Assembly: GCF_039524395.1 (NCBI RefSeq) | Contig: NZ_BAAAGO010000021.1 | Origin: Micropruina glycogenica | GTDB lineage: Bacteria; Actinomycetota; Actinomycetes; Propionibacteriales; Propionibacteriaceae | Length of the DNA: 64,000 nt | Reading direction: 5' to 3' (one strand) | Shown here: positions 33,244 to 41,959 of the stretch, piece after piece | How positions within the stretch are numbered: position 1 is the stretch's first letter | Layout: every line of letters begins with the position of its first letter | Program-made: the position numbers and the translations under genes | The notes under the pieces: model-generated | The model's input: only the letters and a program-made list of their open reading frames with translations | Told to the model about the DNA's origin: nothing | Databases searched by the model: none

Positions 33244-34365
33244 TCAGCTCTTGTTCGTGGTTTCGGGCGTGCTGGATCCGCCAGTACCGAAGGCATCGCG
33301 GCCCTCTGGCGCCTCTCGATCTCCGGGGCCGGAGTCGGCCTTCACCGCATCACGTTCTCCCATCGGCTTGGCCGGGCCCTTTGTGGTGTCCCTCGCGGTC
33401 TGCTGCTCGGCCTCGGAGTTGATCTCGGCACCGAGCAGGACGGCGTAGGAGGTGATCCACAACCACATCAGCAGCACCACGATGCCGGCGAACACGCCGT
33501 AGGTCTTTGCGTAGTTGCCGAACGTCGACACGTACAGCGAGAACCCGACCGAGGCGACCAGCCACAACAGCGTGGCGACCGCGGCGCCGACCGACACCCA
33601 GCGCAGCTTGGGGGCATCCCGGTCCGGAGCGAGGCGGTAGAGCACCGCCAGTGCCCCAGCCACCAGTACCACCAGCAGCACCCAGCGGGCCACCTCGAGC
33701 AGCACGGCGATCACCGGGTTGTCGCCGAAGGCGGCGTTGATCAGTGGGGGCACCACGCCGACCAGACCGAGCATGAGGACGATGAGCACGACCGCGCCCA
33801 GGGTGAGGCCGAGGGCGATCAGCCGCTTGACGATGGCGTTGCGCTTGTCCTGCTCGTCGTAGGCGATGTTGATCGCGGTCATCAGGTTGTTCACCCCACC
33901 GGAGGCGCTGAACAGGGCGATGGCGATGGACAGCGCCGCACTCCAGCCGAGCGCGGTGCGGTTCATTGTGTTGATCTGATTGACGATCAGTTGACGCACC
34001 TCCGCAGGCATGGCGCTGAGGGAGTTCACCTGCTGCGCGATCACGCCGGGGTCTGCGAACAGCCCGTACAGGGTGACCAGGGCGATGATGCCCGGAAAGA
34101 GCGCGAGGAAGGCAAAGAAGGCCACGCCGGCGCCCATCAACGGCACCTGGTCGACCTTTGCTTCGGCCCAGCCTCGCTTGACGATCGCGAGCCAACCCTT
34201 GGCGGGAATCTCCGTGGGCTTGTCGGCCTCACCACCCGGTATCCCGTCGGCGCGCGTGGAGGCGGCGTCGCCCGGTTCGTCACGATTCCCGGCACGGTCC
34301 GGTCGGGTCGACGTCTCCCCCTTGCCGCGGGTCGGCGGTTCGGACGTGGTTGTTCGCTCGGCCAT
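33244..34365 (-). CDS. YihY/BrkB-family inner membrane protein
   Basis: A 373-residue protein. A charged 55-residue N-terminus precedes the YihY domain: PLMGAGVAFFAFLALFPGIIALVTLYGLF, LGWSAALSIAIALFSASGGVNNLMTAINIAYDEQDKRN and MWLWITSYAVLLGAEINSE (ending in the family GAEIN motif). Six transmembrane helices. A hydrophilic tail ends NKS. Though once called ribonuclease BN, the family is now regarded as a membrane protein of uncertain transport role. Last of a four-gene unit; 66 bp separate it from the DUF3618 gene. Confidence 0.9.
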   Translation of the reverse strand: MAERTTTSEPPTRGKGETSTRPDRAGNRDEPGDAASTRADGIPGGEADKPTEIPAKGWLAIVKRGWAEAKVDQVPLMGAGVAFFAFLALFPGIIALVTLYGLFADPGVIAQQVNSLSAMPAEVRQLIVNQINTMNRTALGWSAALSIAIALFSASGGVNNLMTAINIAYDEQDKRNAIVKRLIALGLTLGAVVLIVLMLGLVGVVPPLINAAFGDNPVIAVLLEVARWVLLVVLVAGALAVLYRLAPDRDAPKLRWVSVGAAVATLLWLVASVGFSLYVSTFGNYAKTYGVFAGIVVLLMWLWITSYAVLLGAEINSEAEQQTARDTTKGPAKPMGERDAVKADSGPGDREAPEGRDAFGTGGSSTPETTNKS

Positions 34366-34431
34366 GGTTCACGGTGCTTTCGTCTGGGGGAACCGGCACC
34401 GCGAGCGGTGCCGGTTCCTGGGGAATGGGCG

Positions 34432-35049
34432 TCAGTGCGACTGCGCGTCCTGGACGGCGTCCTTCGACCCCTGTGCCTGGGCGGCGACGTCGTCCTTGGC
34501 GGACTGTGCCTCACCCTTGACGTTCGCGGCGCCATCGGCGGCCACGGCCTTGATCGACTCGGCTGCCTGCTGAGCCGGCTCACGCAGGTTGTCGGCCATC
34601 TCTTTGGCGACGTCGCTGACCTGCTGCTTGAGCGGGTCGAGGTTGTCCTGCAGCTTGCCGACGGCCTGCTGCTCCTTGCGGCTGGCCGGGATCAGGGACG
34701 AGACCAACAGACCAACCCCGAACGCGATCAGCCCGGCGGCCAACGGGTTGCCGCGGGTCTTCTGCTGGGCCAGCTGCGGCGCGTTGGCGACGGCGTCACC
34801 GACCGCGCTCGCCTTGTCTGAGACCGCCGATTGCAGCTCGCCGGCCCGGCCCTGATCGTAGGGGTCGTCGGGTGAGCCCATGATGGAGTCGCGGAGGTTC
34901 CGCGCCCTGTCCTTGACCCGGTCCACCTGCCGGGTGGCGATGTTCTTCGGGTTGACCGTGTCGCCCAACGTGTCCACGTTGCGGCTCAACTCTGCCCGGG
35001 TGCGCTCGATGTCGGCTCGGATCTCGTCCGGGTTGCTGCTGTCGGTCAT
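34432..35049 (-). CDS. DUF3618 domain membrane protein
   Basis: A 205-residue protein beginning with a DUF3618 block (PDEIRADIERTRAELSRNVDTLGDTVNPK). A middle transmembrane helix (NPLAAGLIAFGVGLLVSSLIP, about residue 100-120) and a long Ala/Lys/Gln-rich amphipathic helix follow. The four-base ATGA overlap with the upstream holin-like gene shows translational coupling. Function unknown; such proteins recur beside holin-like and YihY genes and are often stress-induced. Confidence 0.88.
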   Translation of the reverse strand: MTDSSNPDEIRADIERTRAELSRNVDTLGDTVNPKNIATRQVDRVKDRARNLRDSIMGSPDDPYDQGRAGELQSAVSDKASAVGDAVANAPQLAQQKTRGNPLAAGLIAFGVGLLVSSLIPASRKEQQAVGKLQDNLDPLKQQVSDVAKEMADNLREPAQQAAESIKAVAADGAANVKGEAQSAKDDVAAQAQGSKDAVQDAQSH

Positions 35050-35516
35050 CGGTTCTCCTCTTCGTGGCCTCGGATTGCGTTGGGAATCTTGCTGATGGTG
35101 TCCGTGGTCTGCTGCAGGCCTCGGATACGTTCGAACTCTTTCTTGCCAGCCATGGCCAGTCCGCCGGCCACCGCCGCCCACACCAGGGCGACGACCAGGC
35201 CCGACCAGTCGTTGCCGATGAAGCGGCCCAGACCCCACCAGGCGCTGACCGAGAGGAAGACCAGGAACAGCAAACCCCCGACGGCCGCCGCGGCGAACAG
35301 GCCGGCGCCCTTGCCCGCCCGGCTGCCGCTCTGCCGCACCTCTGCCTTGGCCAGCGCGACCTCCTGCCGCATCAGGGTGGACAGGTTGCTGCTGACATCG
35401 GACAACAGTTCGCCGATACTGCGGCCGTCCTCGGCCTCCAGCGCCGAGGCGCGATGTCCGCTACCCCGCTCCGGCACGCCGGAAGGCGGCTGAGGTTGAT
35501 CGACGGGATGGGTCAT
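35046..35516 (-). CDS. Phage holin family (superfamily III-like) membrane protein
   Basis: A 156-residue protein with a soluble N-terminus (SIGELLSDVSSNLSTLMRQEVALAKAEVRQ) and two adjacent transmembrane helices (about residues 70-95 and 102-124). This pattern is annotated as an actinobacteriophage holin relative but is ordinary in chromosomal operons of this type; lysis function is not implied. Overlaps both neighbours by four bases. Confidence 0.85.
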   Translation of the reverse strand: MTHPVDQPQPPSGVPERGSGHRASALEAEDGRSIGELLSDVSSNLSTLMRQEVALAKAEVRQSGSRAGKGAGLFAAAAVGGLLFLVFLSVSAWWGLGRFIGNDWSGLVVALVWAAVAGGLAMAGKKEFERIRGLQQTTDTISKIPNAIRGHEEENR

Positions 35517-36340
35517 CGCACCTCACCGGTCCGAATCGAGGGGCCGCCGTCCGCGGGGTCGTCGGCTGCCGCGCTGCCCACGCCCGCGTCGTAGGCCGCA
35601 CGGGCCGGGTCGTCGAACCTGGTGCCCAGCGAATCACCCGCCCCGACTTCGGGAGAGGTGATCAGATCCGAGTAGCCCGCACCTGCACCGTCGGTGCTGG
35701 CGTTGACGTCCGCCAACCGCGACAGACCACGATCGTTCGAGCCCGAATCGAGTTCGGTATTGGCGGCCGCCGCACCGCGTGCGATCCGTCCGGCAATGAC
35801 ACCCGCGAGACCGCACAGAGCAAGGAAGGCCACCGGACGACGCCGGGCGAAGCTCTGTACTTCCTTGAGCAAATCCGCAGGTTCGTGGCCCTCCAGCCAC
35901 TCGGCGAACTCGCCGCTCTTCCGAGCGGCCTGCTCGACCAGATCGGTGACGGGCCCGGGCTGTTGCGAACCCGAGGCCAGGCCGCCGAGCTCTTCCGAAA
36001 TCGAGTGCAGGCTGGCGGCCAGCCGCTGCTGTTGCGTGCCTCCTTGGGCGGCAACCTCGTCGCGTACCGACTCGAACAGGCTCCTGGCCTGCTGCTTCGT
36101 CTCGGCCACTACGTTGGACGCCTCCTGCTTTGCCGTGCCGGCCACGTCCTTTGCGGCCTGCACACCGGTTTCGGCGACCTTGCCGGCCTCTGTTGCAACG
36201 GTGTTCTTCGACGACTCGGTGGTGCTGTCTTTCATGGAGGGTTGAGATGTGTCATCGGGCCGATAACGATCGCCCGAGTCAACGGCGTCTGGATTCTGCG
36301 CCGCCGGTGCACCTTCATAGGGAGAGGGGGGTTGGGTCAT
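35513..36340 (-). CDS. Stress-type membrane-anchored helical protein
   Basis: A 275-residue protein. A disordered N-terminus is followed by about 100 residues of helical Ala/Lys/Glu/Gln-rich sequence (VAETGVQAAKDVAGTAKQEA...). One transmembrane helix comes next (RRPVAFLALCGLAGVIAGRIARG, about residue 167-189) and then an acidic disordered tail. It resembles nutrient-deprivation-induced proteins that head DUF3618/holin/YihY clusters. Probably the promoter-proximal gene of this operon. Confidence 0.78.
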   Translation of the reverse strand: MTQPPSPYEGAPAAQNPDAVDSGDRYRPDDTSQPSMKDSTTESSKNTVATEAGKVAETGVQAAKDVAGTAKQEASNVVAETKQQARSLFESVRDEVAAQGGTQQQRLAASLHSISEELGGLASGSQQPGPVTDLVEQAARKSGEFAEWLEGHEPADLLKEVQSFARRRPVAFLALCGLAGVIAGRIARGAAAANTELDSGSNDRGLSRLADVNASTDGAGAGYSDLITSPEVGAGDSLGTRFDDPARAAYDAGVGSAAADDPADGGPSIRTGEVR

Positions 36341-36515
36341 CAGGAAGCTCCTCCGCTGCTGTCTAGGATTTTCGTGGTGAACACGAAGTACGCGACGTTC
36401 ACGCTAACTTACGGTGTAAGCCCCGACCACACCCCAAGGGCCGGAAAGTCAACAAGGGTGGGGACGACGTGTGCCTCGCGGCGTAGCGTGGCGCGGGTCG
36501 GAGACAGGAGGAACC

Positions 36516-36668
36516 GTGCCCGCATCGCGCGCAGCGCGCACGTCGACCACCGCCTTCATGGAGCGGCTCGAGCAGAGCGAATCCCTGGGCCGGGCGGCCG
36601 ACGAGATGGCGAAACCGATGGGTGCGCTGCTTGGCGATGGACCCGTGAGCGATGCACTGAGGGGACGA
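36516..36668 (+). pseudogene. Truncated N-terminus of a DUF2231 membrane protein
   Basis: CAGGAGG at 36505-36511 precedes GTG 36516, and the product starts with a helix like FMERLEQSESLGRAADEMAK and continues LGDGPVSDALRGRPL, the cytoplasmic lead of DUF2231 proteins. The four-helix membrane domain that should follow (beginning GHPLHP) is absent. The frame runs on to 36746 only through antisense sequence of the neighbouring remnant. Confidence 0.65.
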
Positions 36669-36669
36669 C

Positions 36670-37008
36670 CACTCGCCGCGTATGGCAGCGCGCCTTGCGC
36701 CCCCAGTTCGCGCGCCGCTGCCTCGACCAGCAGACCCAACTCATAGTGGCCGGTGTGCAGACCGAGCGCCGTGGGCGTGCCGTCGGCACCGCGCAGCCCG
36801 CCCAGGGTGCTCACGATCATGATGTCGTCGTGGCCCAGCTCACCCGGCGCCCAGCCCATGCCGGCGTTCTGGCTCATCGGGAACAGGTCGCCCGACGGGG
36901 CCTCGCGCAGCAGTTCCGGCGTCAGCGGCAGCCGGCCCGCCGCCCGTCGGCGTGCGTCGCCACCTCGAACAATGCCGCATCGGTGCGATAGATGTCGTCG
37001 AGCCCCAT
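36670..37008 (-). pseudogene. Frameshifted, truncated YjhG/YagF-type sugar-acid dehydratase
   Basis: The start MGLDDIYRTDAALFEVATHA fits the beginning of YjhG/YagF dehydratases (D-xylonate-type). After about residue 25 the match continues in another frame: LPLTPELLREAPSGDLFPMS, NAGMGWAPGELGHDD, STLGGLRGADGTPTALGLHT. It stops near 36670, having lost over 500 residues including the iron-sulfur cysteines. It abuts the DUF2231 fragment tail to tail, marking a recombination scar. Confidence 0.75.
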
Positions 37009-37077
37009 GCACCCGACCTTAGGGCGGTTCCGTCGACGTTTGGTGTCGACTACGACCTCGAACGTCGACGAAACCCG

Positions 37078-37719
37078 TCACCCGCCGGCCGCGCGCACCC
37101 GCATCGCGGCTGAGACCCGGTTGTCGACGCCCAGCTTCGCGAAGATCGTGCTCAGGTGCGCCTTGACCGAGGCCATGCTGACCCCGAGGCGGGTCCCGAT
37201 CTGGGCATTGGTGAGCCCGTCGGCCATGAGGACGGCCACCTCACGCTCGCGCGCAGTGAGCCGGGCGTAGGCGGCTGCCGCCTCGGGGTCCACCGCCGGC
37301 TTGTCGACCGCCACCTGGATGAGCGTGTTCGTCACCTCGGGCGACAGCGACGGCTCGCCGGCATGGACCCGCCTGACCGCGTCGGTGAGCCGGGCCGGGT
37401 CGGCGTCCTTGAGCAGGAAGCCGTCCGCACCCAGGCGCAGCGCGCGCACTACGTAGTCGTCGGTGCTGAACGTGGTGAGGACGATGACCTTCGGCCGGGG
37501 CGCGCGACCGGCCAGAGCCTCCAGCGTCGCCAGCCCGTCCATCCCGGGCATGCGGATGTCGAGCAGCAGCACGTCCACCGGGGTCGCCTCGAGCTCGGCC
37601 AGCGCCGCCGCGCCGTCGCCCGCCTGCCAGGCCACCTCGAGGCTGGGGTCCTCGGCCAGGATGAAGCGCAGCCCTGTACGCACCATCGGGTCGTCGTCGA
37701 CGATGCCCACGGCGATCAC
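37078..37719 (-). CDS. NarL/FixJ-type response regulator
   Basis: A 213-residue regulator. The receiver domain has phospho-acceptor Asp in VDVLLLDIRMPGMDG and Lys in GFLLKDA; the LuxR-type HTH is LTAREREVAVLMADGLTNAQIG and SMASVKAHLSTIFAKLG. Its start overlaps the kinase stop by four bases (37716-37719), so both come from one message. It lies divergent to an ABC exporter that it probably controls. Confidence 0.94.
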   Translation of the reverse strand: MIAVGIVDDDPMVRTGLRFILAEDPSLEVAWQAGDGAAALAELEATPVDVLLLDIRMPGMDGLATLEALAGRAPRPKVIVLTTFSTDDYVVRALRLGADGFLLKDADPARLTDAVRRVHAGEPSLSPEVTNTLIQVAVDKPAVDPEAAAAYARLTAREREVAVLMADGLTNAQIGTRLGVSMASVKAHLSTIFAKLGVDNRVSAAMRVRAAGG

Positions 37720-38879
37720 AGCTGCTCCTTCGCGTCGCGGATCGGCAAGACCACGTCCAGGACGAACCGCCCGTCCTGCACACCGTGGCTCACGCTCCCA
37801 CCGAGCAGGGCCACCCGCTCGTCGACGCCGATGAGCCCGAGCCCTGCGCCCGTGCGGTCGGGCGGTGCCAGGTCGGCGATCGGGTTGACGACGTGAACCC
37901 GCACCGCGCCGGTCTCGTGACTCACCGCCACGTCCACCGGGCTGCCGGGGGCGTGCTTGCGCGCGTTGGTGATGGCCTCTTGGAGGATCCGGAACCCATG
38001 CCGCGACACCCGGACGGGCACCGCCGCGAGATCGCCGGTCACTCTCAGCCGCACCTGCTGGCCCACATCCTCGGCGTCGGCCGCGAGCACCGCGGCCTGC
38101 TCGAGCGTCGGCTGCGGGGCCTCCGGCGCCAGGCCCGGGCTGCGCAGCGTGGTCAGCATGGCCCGCAGCTCATCGAGCGAGGCCTGCGCGTTGGCCTGGA
38201 TGAGCTCTGCCGTCTCGCGATACTCCTGCGGCGTCGTGCTGCTGCGATAGGCCAGCGCGCCGGCGTGCAGGGCGACGAGCGAGAGCCGGTGGGCGATCGC
38301 GTCGTGCATCTCGCGGGCGATGCGCTCACGCTCGGCCAGCCGCGCCTCGGCCAGCCGGGCCAGCTCAGCCTCGTGCCGGGCGGCCTCGGCCCGGACACGA
38401 TCCTCTCGGGCCTCGAGCCGGGCCCGGGCCAGCAGCCCGACCAGGCTCGCCACCACGACCGCGACGACGGCCAGGATCAGCTCCACCTGGAGCGCAGAGG
38501 CGGCCGCCCCGCCGCGGGTGCTGCCCCACGACTCGATCCCCTTGCCGGCGACCAGCGCCGCCCCGATGCCCACGGTGGTCAGCAGCCGACCCGACCGGCG
38601 CGCGACGCTCTCCTGAGCAGCGGCCGCCGCCCCGATCACCGTCGGCGACACGGCCCACAGCACCGCGCAGGCGAGAGCCGACGCGACGGGTCGGCTCGTC
38701 CGCCACCGCAGCGCGACCAGGGCGAGCAGCCCGGGGCCGGCGACGCGCAGCAGCCACCAGAGGCTCAACGGCTGGTCGGCCACGACCGCGGCGAGCGCGG
38801 GCGTCATGTAGTAGGCCCAGCCCAGCCCGGCGACGACCCACGGCCACGGGGTGCGCGCAGGGACGCTCGGATTGGTCAC
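37716..38879 (-). CDS. Sensor histidine kinase (HPK7/NarX-like)
   Basis: A 387-residue membrane kinase. Four or five N-terminal transmembrane segments (about 14-150) with almost no extracellular domain suggest sensing within the membrane. HisKA_3 phosphorylation site is ERERIAREMHDAIAHRLSL (His in MHD); the ATPase has ILQEAITNARKHAPGS and GAGLGLIGVDERVALLGG. This architecture is common in actinomycete systems that respond to membrane-active compounds and switch on ABC exporters. GTG start. Confidence 0.92.
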   Translation of the reverse strand: MTNPSVPARTPWPWVVAGLGWAYYMTPALAAVVADQPLSLWWLLRVAGPGLLALVALRWRTSRPVASALACAVLWAVSPTVIGAAAAAQESVARRSGRLLTTVGIGAALVAGKGIESWGSTRGGAAASALQVELILAVVAVVVASLVGLLARARLEAREDRVRAEAARHEAELARLAEARLAERERIAREMHDAIAHRLSLVALHAGALAYRSSTTPQEYRETAELIQANAQASLDELRAMLTTLRSPGLAPEAPQPTLEQAAVLAADAEDVGQQVRLRVTGDLAAVPVRVSRHGFRILQEAITNARKHAPGSPVDVAVSHETGAVRVHVVNPIADLAPPDRTGAGLGLIGVDERVALLGGSVSHGVQDGRFVLDVVLPIRDAKEQL

Positions 38880-39032
38880 GACCTCAGCCTAGGGTCCTCG
38901 GCGCCTGCCCGGATCGGTCGTGGGGGGACGCGCGGGGGTCCGTTCGGCCAGGTCCCCGGCTAGCCGGACGGACCCCGCCGCGCGGCCCATCGCCCGATGT
39001 GCCCGCCCGGGTGGCCGCGGTGCACTGAGACC

Positions 39033-39740
39033 ATGATCGAGCTCAGCCACGTGACCAAGCGCTTCGGCGCCACGCTCGCCCTCGACGACGTGAGCTTCGC
39101 CGTCCGGCCCGGCAGCATCGTCAGCTTCCTCGGCCCCAACGGGGCCGGCAAGTCCACCGCCCTACGCTGCCTGGTGGGCCTCGTCCAGCCGGACACCGGC
39201 ACCGCAACCGTGGCCGGGGTCGCCTACCGCACCCTGCGCAGCCCCGGGCTGGTGGCGGGTGTGCTCCTGAACGCCGACGACGCCCACCCAGGACGGACGG
39301 GGCGCGAGACTCTCCGGCTCGCCTGCCTGACCCTGGGGCTACCGTTCAGCCGCGCCGACGAGGTGCTTGCCGAGGTCGGCCTGTCCCGTGCCGAGTCCCG
39401 GCGCCGGGTGCGCACCTACTCGCTCGGCATGCGGCAGCGGCTCGGCATCGCCCGCGCGCTGCTGGGCGACCCGTCAGTCCTCGTCCTGGACGAGCCGGCC
39501 AACGGTCTCGACCCCCAGGGGCAGCGCTGGCTCGCCGGTCTGCTGCGCCAGCGCGCCGAGCGCGGCGGGGCCGTCCTGCTGTCGAGCCACCAGCTGGCCG
39601 AGGTCGCCCGGATCGCCGACCGCGTCGTCATGATCGGCGCCGGTCGGGTGCTGGCCAACCGGCCCTTGGCCGACGCCGGCGCCGCCGAGCTCGAGGACGA
39701 GTACTTCACCCTCACCAGCGGCGTCGATCGCGCCGCCTGA
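39033..39740 (+). CDS. ABC-2 type transporter ATPase
   Basis: A 235-residue ATPase. Walker A GPNGAGKST, signature YSLGMRQRLGIARAL and Walker B VLVLDEPANGLDPQG are all normal; LLSSHQLAEV gives the H-loop. It belongs to the drug/antimicrobial-peptide export type. First gene of a rightward operon starting 153 bp from the divergent kinase gene. Confidence 0.95.
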   Translation: MIELSHVTKRFGATLALDDVSFAVRPGSIVSFLGPNGAGKSTALRCLVGLVQPDTGTATVAGVAYRTLRSPGLVAGVLLNADDAHPGRTGRETLRLACLTLGLPFSRADEVLAEVGLSRAESRRRVRTYSLGMRQRLGIARALLGDPSVLVLDEPANGLDPQGQRWLAGLLRQRAERGGAVLLSSHQLAEVARIADRVVMIGAGRVLANRPLADAGAAELEDEYFTLTSGVDRAA

Positions 39741-39755
39741 TCAAGGAGCCCCAGC

Positions 39756-40544
39756 ATGTCCCAGACCCTCACCGTCCCTCGTCGCGCCGCCGGCACCACA
39801 CGGGCCGACGACCCGAGCACCGTCCGCCAGCTGGCCCGGGCCTGCCTGATGGAGCTGCGCTCGCTCCTCAACACCCGCGCCGGGATCGCCCTCGCGGTGG
39901 GTGCCGTGCTCGGCATCGGCGTGTTCGCGGGCGGCCGGGCGGCCTTCCCGGCCGACGACACGGCGCTCGGCGTCCTCGTGACGATGGCGTCCTGGCCGGG
40001 AGGTCTGGCCGCGATGGTGGCCTCCGTGCTCCTCGTGACGAACGAGTTCTCGACCGGAACGATCTCGGCCACGCTCGCCCTGCAGCCGCGGCGCGGCATC
40101 GTCCTGACGGCAAAGGCGCTCGTCGTGACAGGCCTGGTCCTACTCGTCACCGCGGTCGCGCTGCTGGCCGGCGTGCTCATGGTGCTCGTCGTCCCGCTCG
40201 TGACCGGGCAGGATCTGCAGTGGACGCTGAGCCTCGCCCGCATCGCCGCCGGCACCGGCGTCAACCTGCTCACGTGCCTCGCGGCTCTCGCGTGGGGCCT
40301 CGTGGCCCGCAACGCGGCCGCGCCGATCGTGCTGCTGCTCGTCTGGCCCACGCTGTCGAGCCTCGTGAGCGCCGTCTCGCCTCGCGTCGGCGAGCTGCTC
40401 GCCTACCTCTCGCTCGACGCCCCCTTCGCCGTGGCCAACGCCCAGCCGGGGGCCGTGCTGCAGCTGCTCACCGCTTCGCTCGTGTGGGTGCTGCTGCCCG
40501 GCATTCCCGGTGCCCGGCACTGGCTGCGCGCCGACCTGTCCTGA
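39756..40544 (+). CDS. ABC-2 type transporter permease
   Basis: A 262-residue membrane protein with six hydrophobic segments beginning at about residue 43 (AGIALAVGAVLGIGVFAG). It lacks enzymatic motifs but has the VTNEFSTGTISATLALQPRR loop usual in ABC-2 permeases beside such ATPases. Starts 15 bp after the ATPase gene, with AAGGAG in between (39744-39749). Confidence 0.9.
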   Translation: MSQTLTVPRRAAGTTRADDPSTVRQLARACLMELRSLLNTRAGIALAVGAVLGIGVFAGGRAAFPADDTALGVLVTMASWPGGLAAMVASVLLVTNEFSTGTISATLALQPRRGIVLTAKALVVTGLVLLVTAVALLAGVLMVLVVPLVTGQDLQWTLSLARIAAGTGVNLLTCLAALAWGLVARNAAAPIVLLLVWPTLSSLVSAVSPRVGELLAYLSLDAPFAVANAQPGAVLQLLTASLVWVLLPGIPGARHWLRADLS

Positions 40545-40569
40545 CCCACCCCTTCCGAAGGAGAACCCC

Positions 40570-41814
40570 ATGCCCACCCGTCCTCGCCGCCCCATCCTTA
40601 GGGTGCTGGCCATCGTCCTCGCCGTCGCGCTCGTCCTGGTGCTCGGCGGGTTCGCCTGGCGCTTCGTCACCACGCGCCCTGCCGGCGAGCCCCAGGCCGT
40701 CGAGCTCACCGACGCGACCCTCTCGAAGACCCTCACGTCGGCCACCGTCCTCGCCGTCGGCGAGGCCACGCACGGGACGGCCGAGTTCCAGCAGGTGCGC
40801 CAGCAGGTGCTCGCCAAGGTCGTCGCGGATGGTTTCACAACCGTCGCGCTCGAAGACAGTGCGGGCACCGCGACCCAGGTCGACGCGTGGCTCCAGGGCG
40901 GTGCCGGCACCGCCGAGGAGGCGGCGAAGCGGTTCGGCTACGGCATCTATCACACCCGGCAGATGGCCGACCTGCTCACGTGGATCCGGGACTACAACAA
41001 GTCGACGCCCGCCGAGCGCCGCATCCGGCTGTACGGCATCGACGTGCAGCCGCCCGAGGCCGACAAGCAGGTGGTGCTGCGCTGGCTCGCCAGGCGCGAC
41101 GCCGACGCGGCTGCGTCCTTCACCGAGCGGCTGTCGACCTTCGACAACGACTCGCTGTACGACAAGAACGCCGCCGTCGCAGCGGCGCCCGTGGCGGCCG
41201 AGCTGGCGACCGTCGTCGAGAAGGCGGCAGCAGGACGCAGCGACGACGCGACACTGCGGGCCCGTCTTTCGGCCAGAGCGCTGGCGCACGGCGCCACGTA
41301 CGCGACCGGCAGCCGGCAGGGCGACGCCCGCGACCGGCTCCTGGCCGACCAGCTCGCCTGGCTCGTCGAGCGCCGGGCCGAGGTCGGGGCTAAGCACACC
41401 CTGCTGCTCGCCCACAACGGTCACGTCGACCGCGCCGGTCAGGCGACCGCGGTGCCCGGCGAGACGCTCGGCTCGCTGTCGGCCAAGCGCTGGGGAGACG
41501 CCTACCGGGCCATAGGCACCGACGGCCATCACGTGGAGCTCAGCTCGGATGACCAGACCATCCGGGTGAGCGTCGACTCGCCAGTGCGGGGCCTGTTCGC
41601 CGGCACGCGGGTCGGCTACCTGGAGATGGCTGCCGCGTCACCGGCCAACCGACAGGTCCTCGATCGCTCGATGCCCATGGTGAGCGCCGGCGTCCCCTTC
41701 CCCGCCTGGTACACGTGGCTGCCGATGCTCCACTCGGTGAAGGTCACCCCGAACCAGGCCTGGGACGCGCTCATCTACGTCGAGGACGGCACCCCGACGA
41801 CACCCGTTGGGTGA
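40570..41814 (+). CDS. Erythromycin esterase-like, membrane-anchored protein
   Basis: A 414-residue protein with one N-terminal transmembrane helix (about 11-32) and an extracytoplasmic erythromycin-esterase domain. The domain shows the family pattern VLAVGEATHGTAEF (catalytic His and Glu), TTVALEDSAG and LLLAHNGHVDR. Ere enzymes open macrolide lactones, but many family members have other, unknown hydrolase roles. Being exported and last in an ABC operon, it could act on a molecule outside the cell. Resistance is possible but not shown. Confidence 0.85.
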   Translation: MPTRPRRPILRVLAIVLAVALVLVLGGFAWRFVTTRPAGEPQAVELTDATLSKTLTSATVLAVGEATHGTAEFQQVRQQVLAKVVADGFTTVALEDSAGTATQVDAWLQGGAGTAEEAAKRFGYGIYHTRQMADLLTWIRDYNKSTPAERRIRLYGIDVQPPEADKQVVLRWLARRDADAAASFTERLSTFDNDSLYDKNAAVAAAPVAAELATVVEKAAAGRSDDATLRARLSARALAHGATYATGSRQGDARDRLLADQLAWLVERRAEVGAKHTLLLAHNGHVDRAGQATAVPGETLGSLSAKRWGDAYRAIGTDGHHVELSSDDQTIRVSVDSPVRGLFAGTRVGYLEMAAASPANRQVLDRSMPMVSAGVPFPAWYTWLPMLHSVKVTPNQAWDALIYVEDGTPTTPVG

Positions 41815-41959
41815 GCCGTCACGGGCGTGCAACCAATTGGCAACCCCCTGACGTGGGCGTCGGCCCGGACGTAGGTTCGACTCATCCAAGGCGAGGAGTC
41901 AATGATGACCAGCCGACGCTCCAGGTTCGAGTCAAGCAGCTGATCGAGGTCGACGGCCT
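41815..41959. other. Junction region between cassette and broken SDR gene
   Basis: No intact gene. GAGGAG (41892-41897) before ATGATGACC at 41901 starts a 13-codon frame that stops at once, perhaps the left-over start of a gene lost at the breakpoint. Sequence like that of the SDR gene begins abruptly at about 41960. Confidence 0.4.

Noticed and set aside
33235..34821. A 528-codon plus-strand frame over the YihY and DUF3618 genes
   Set aside because: It crosses two real minus-strand genes and their gap and has antisense-type composition.
35046..35516. Holin-like gene as evidence of a prophage
   Set aside because: The neighbours are DUF3618 and YihY genes, a normal chromosomal envelope cluster; no phage structural or integrase genes are near.
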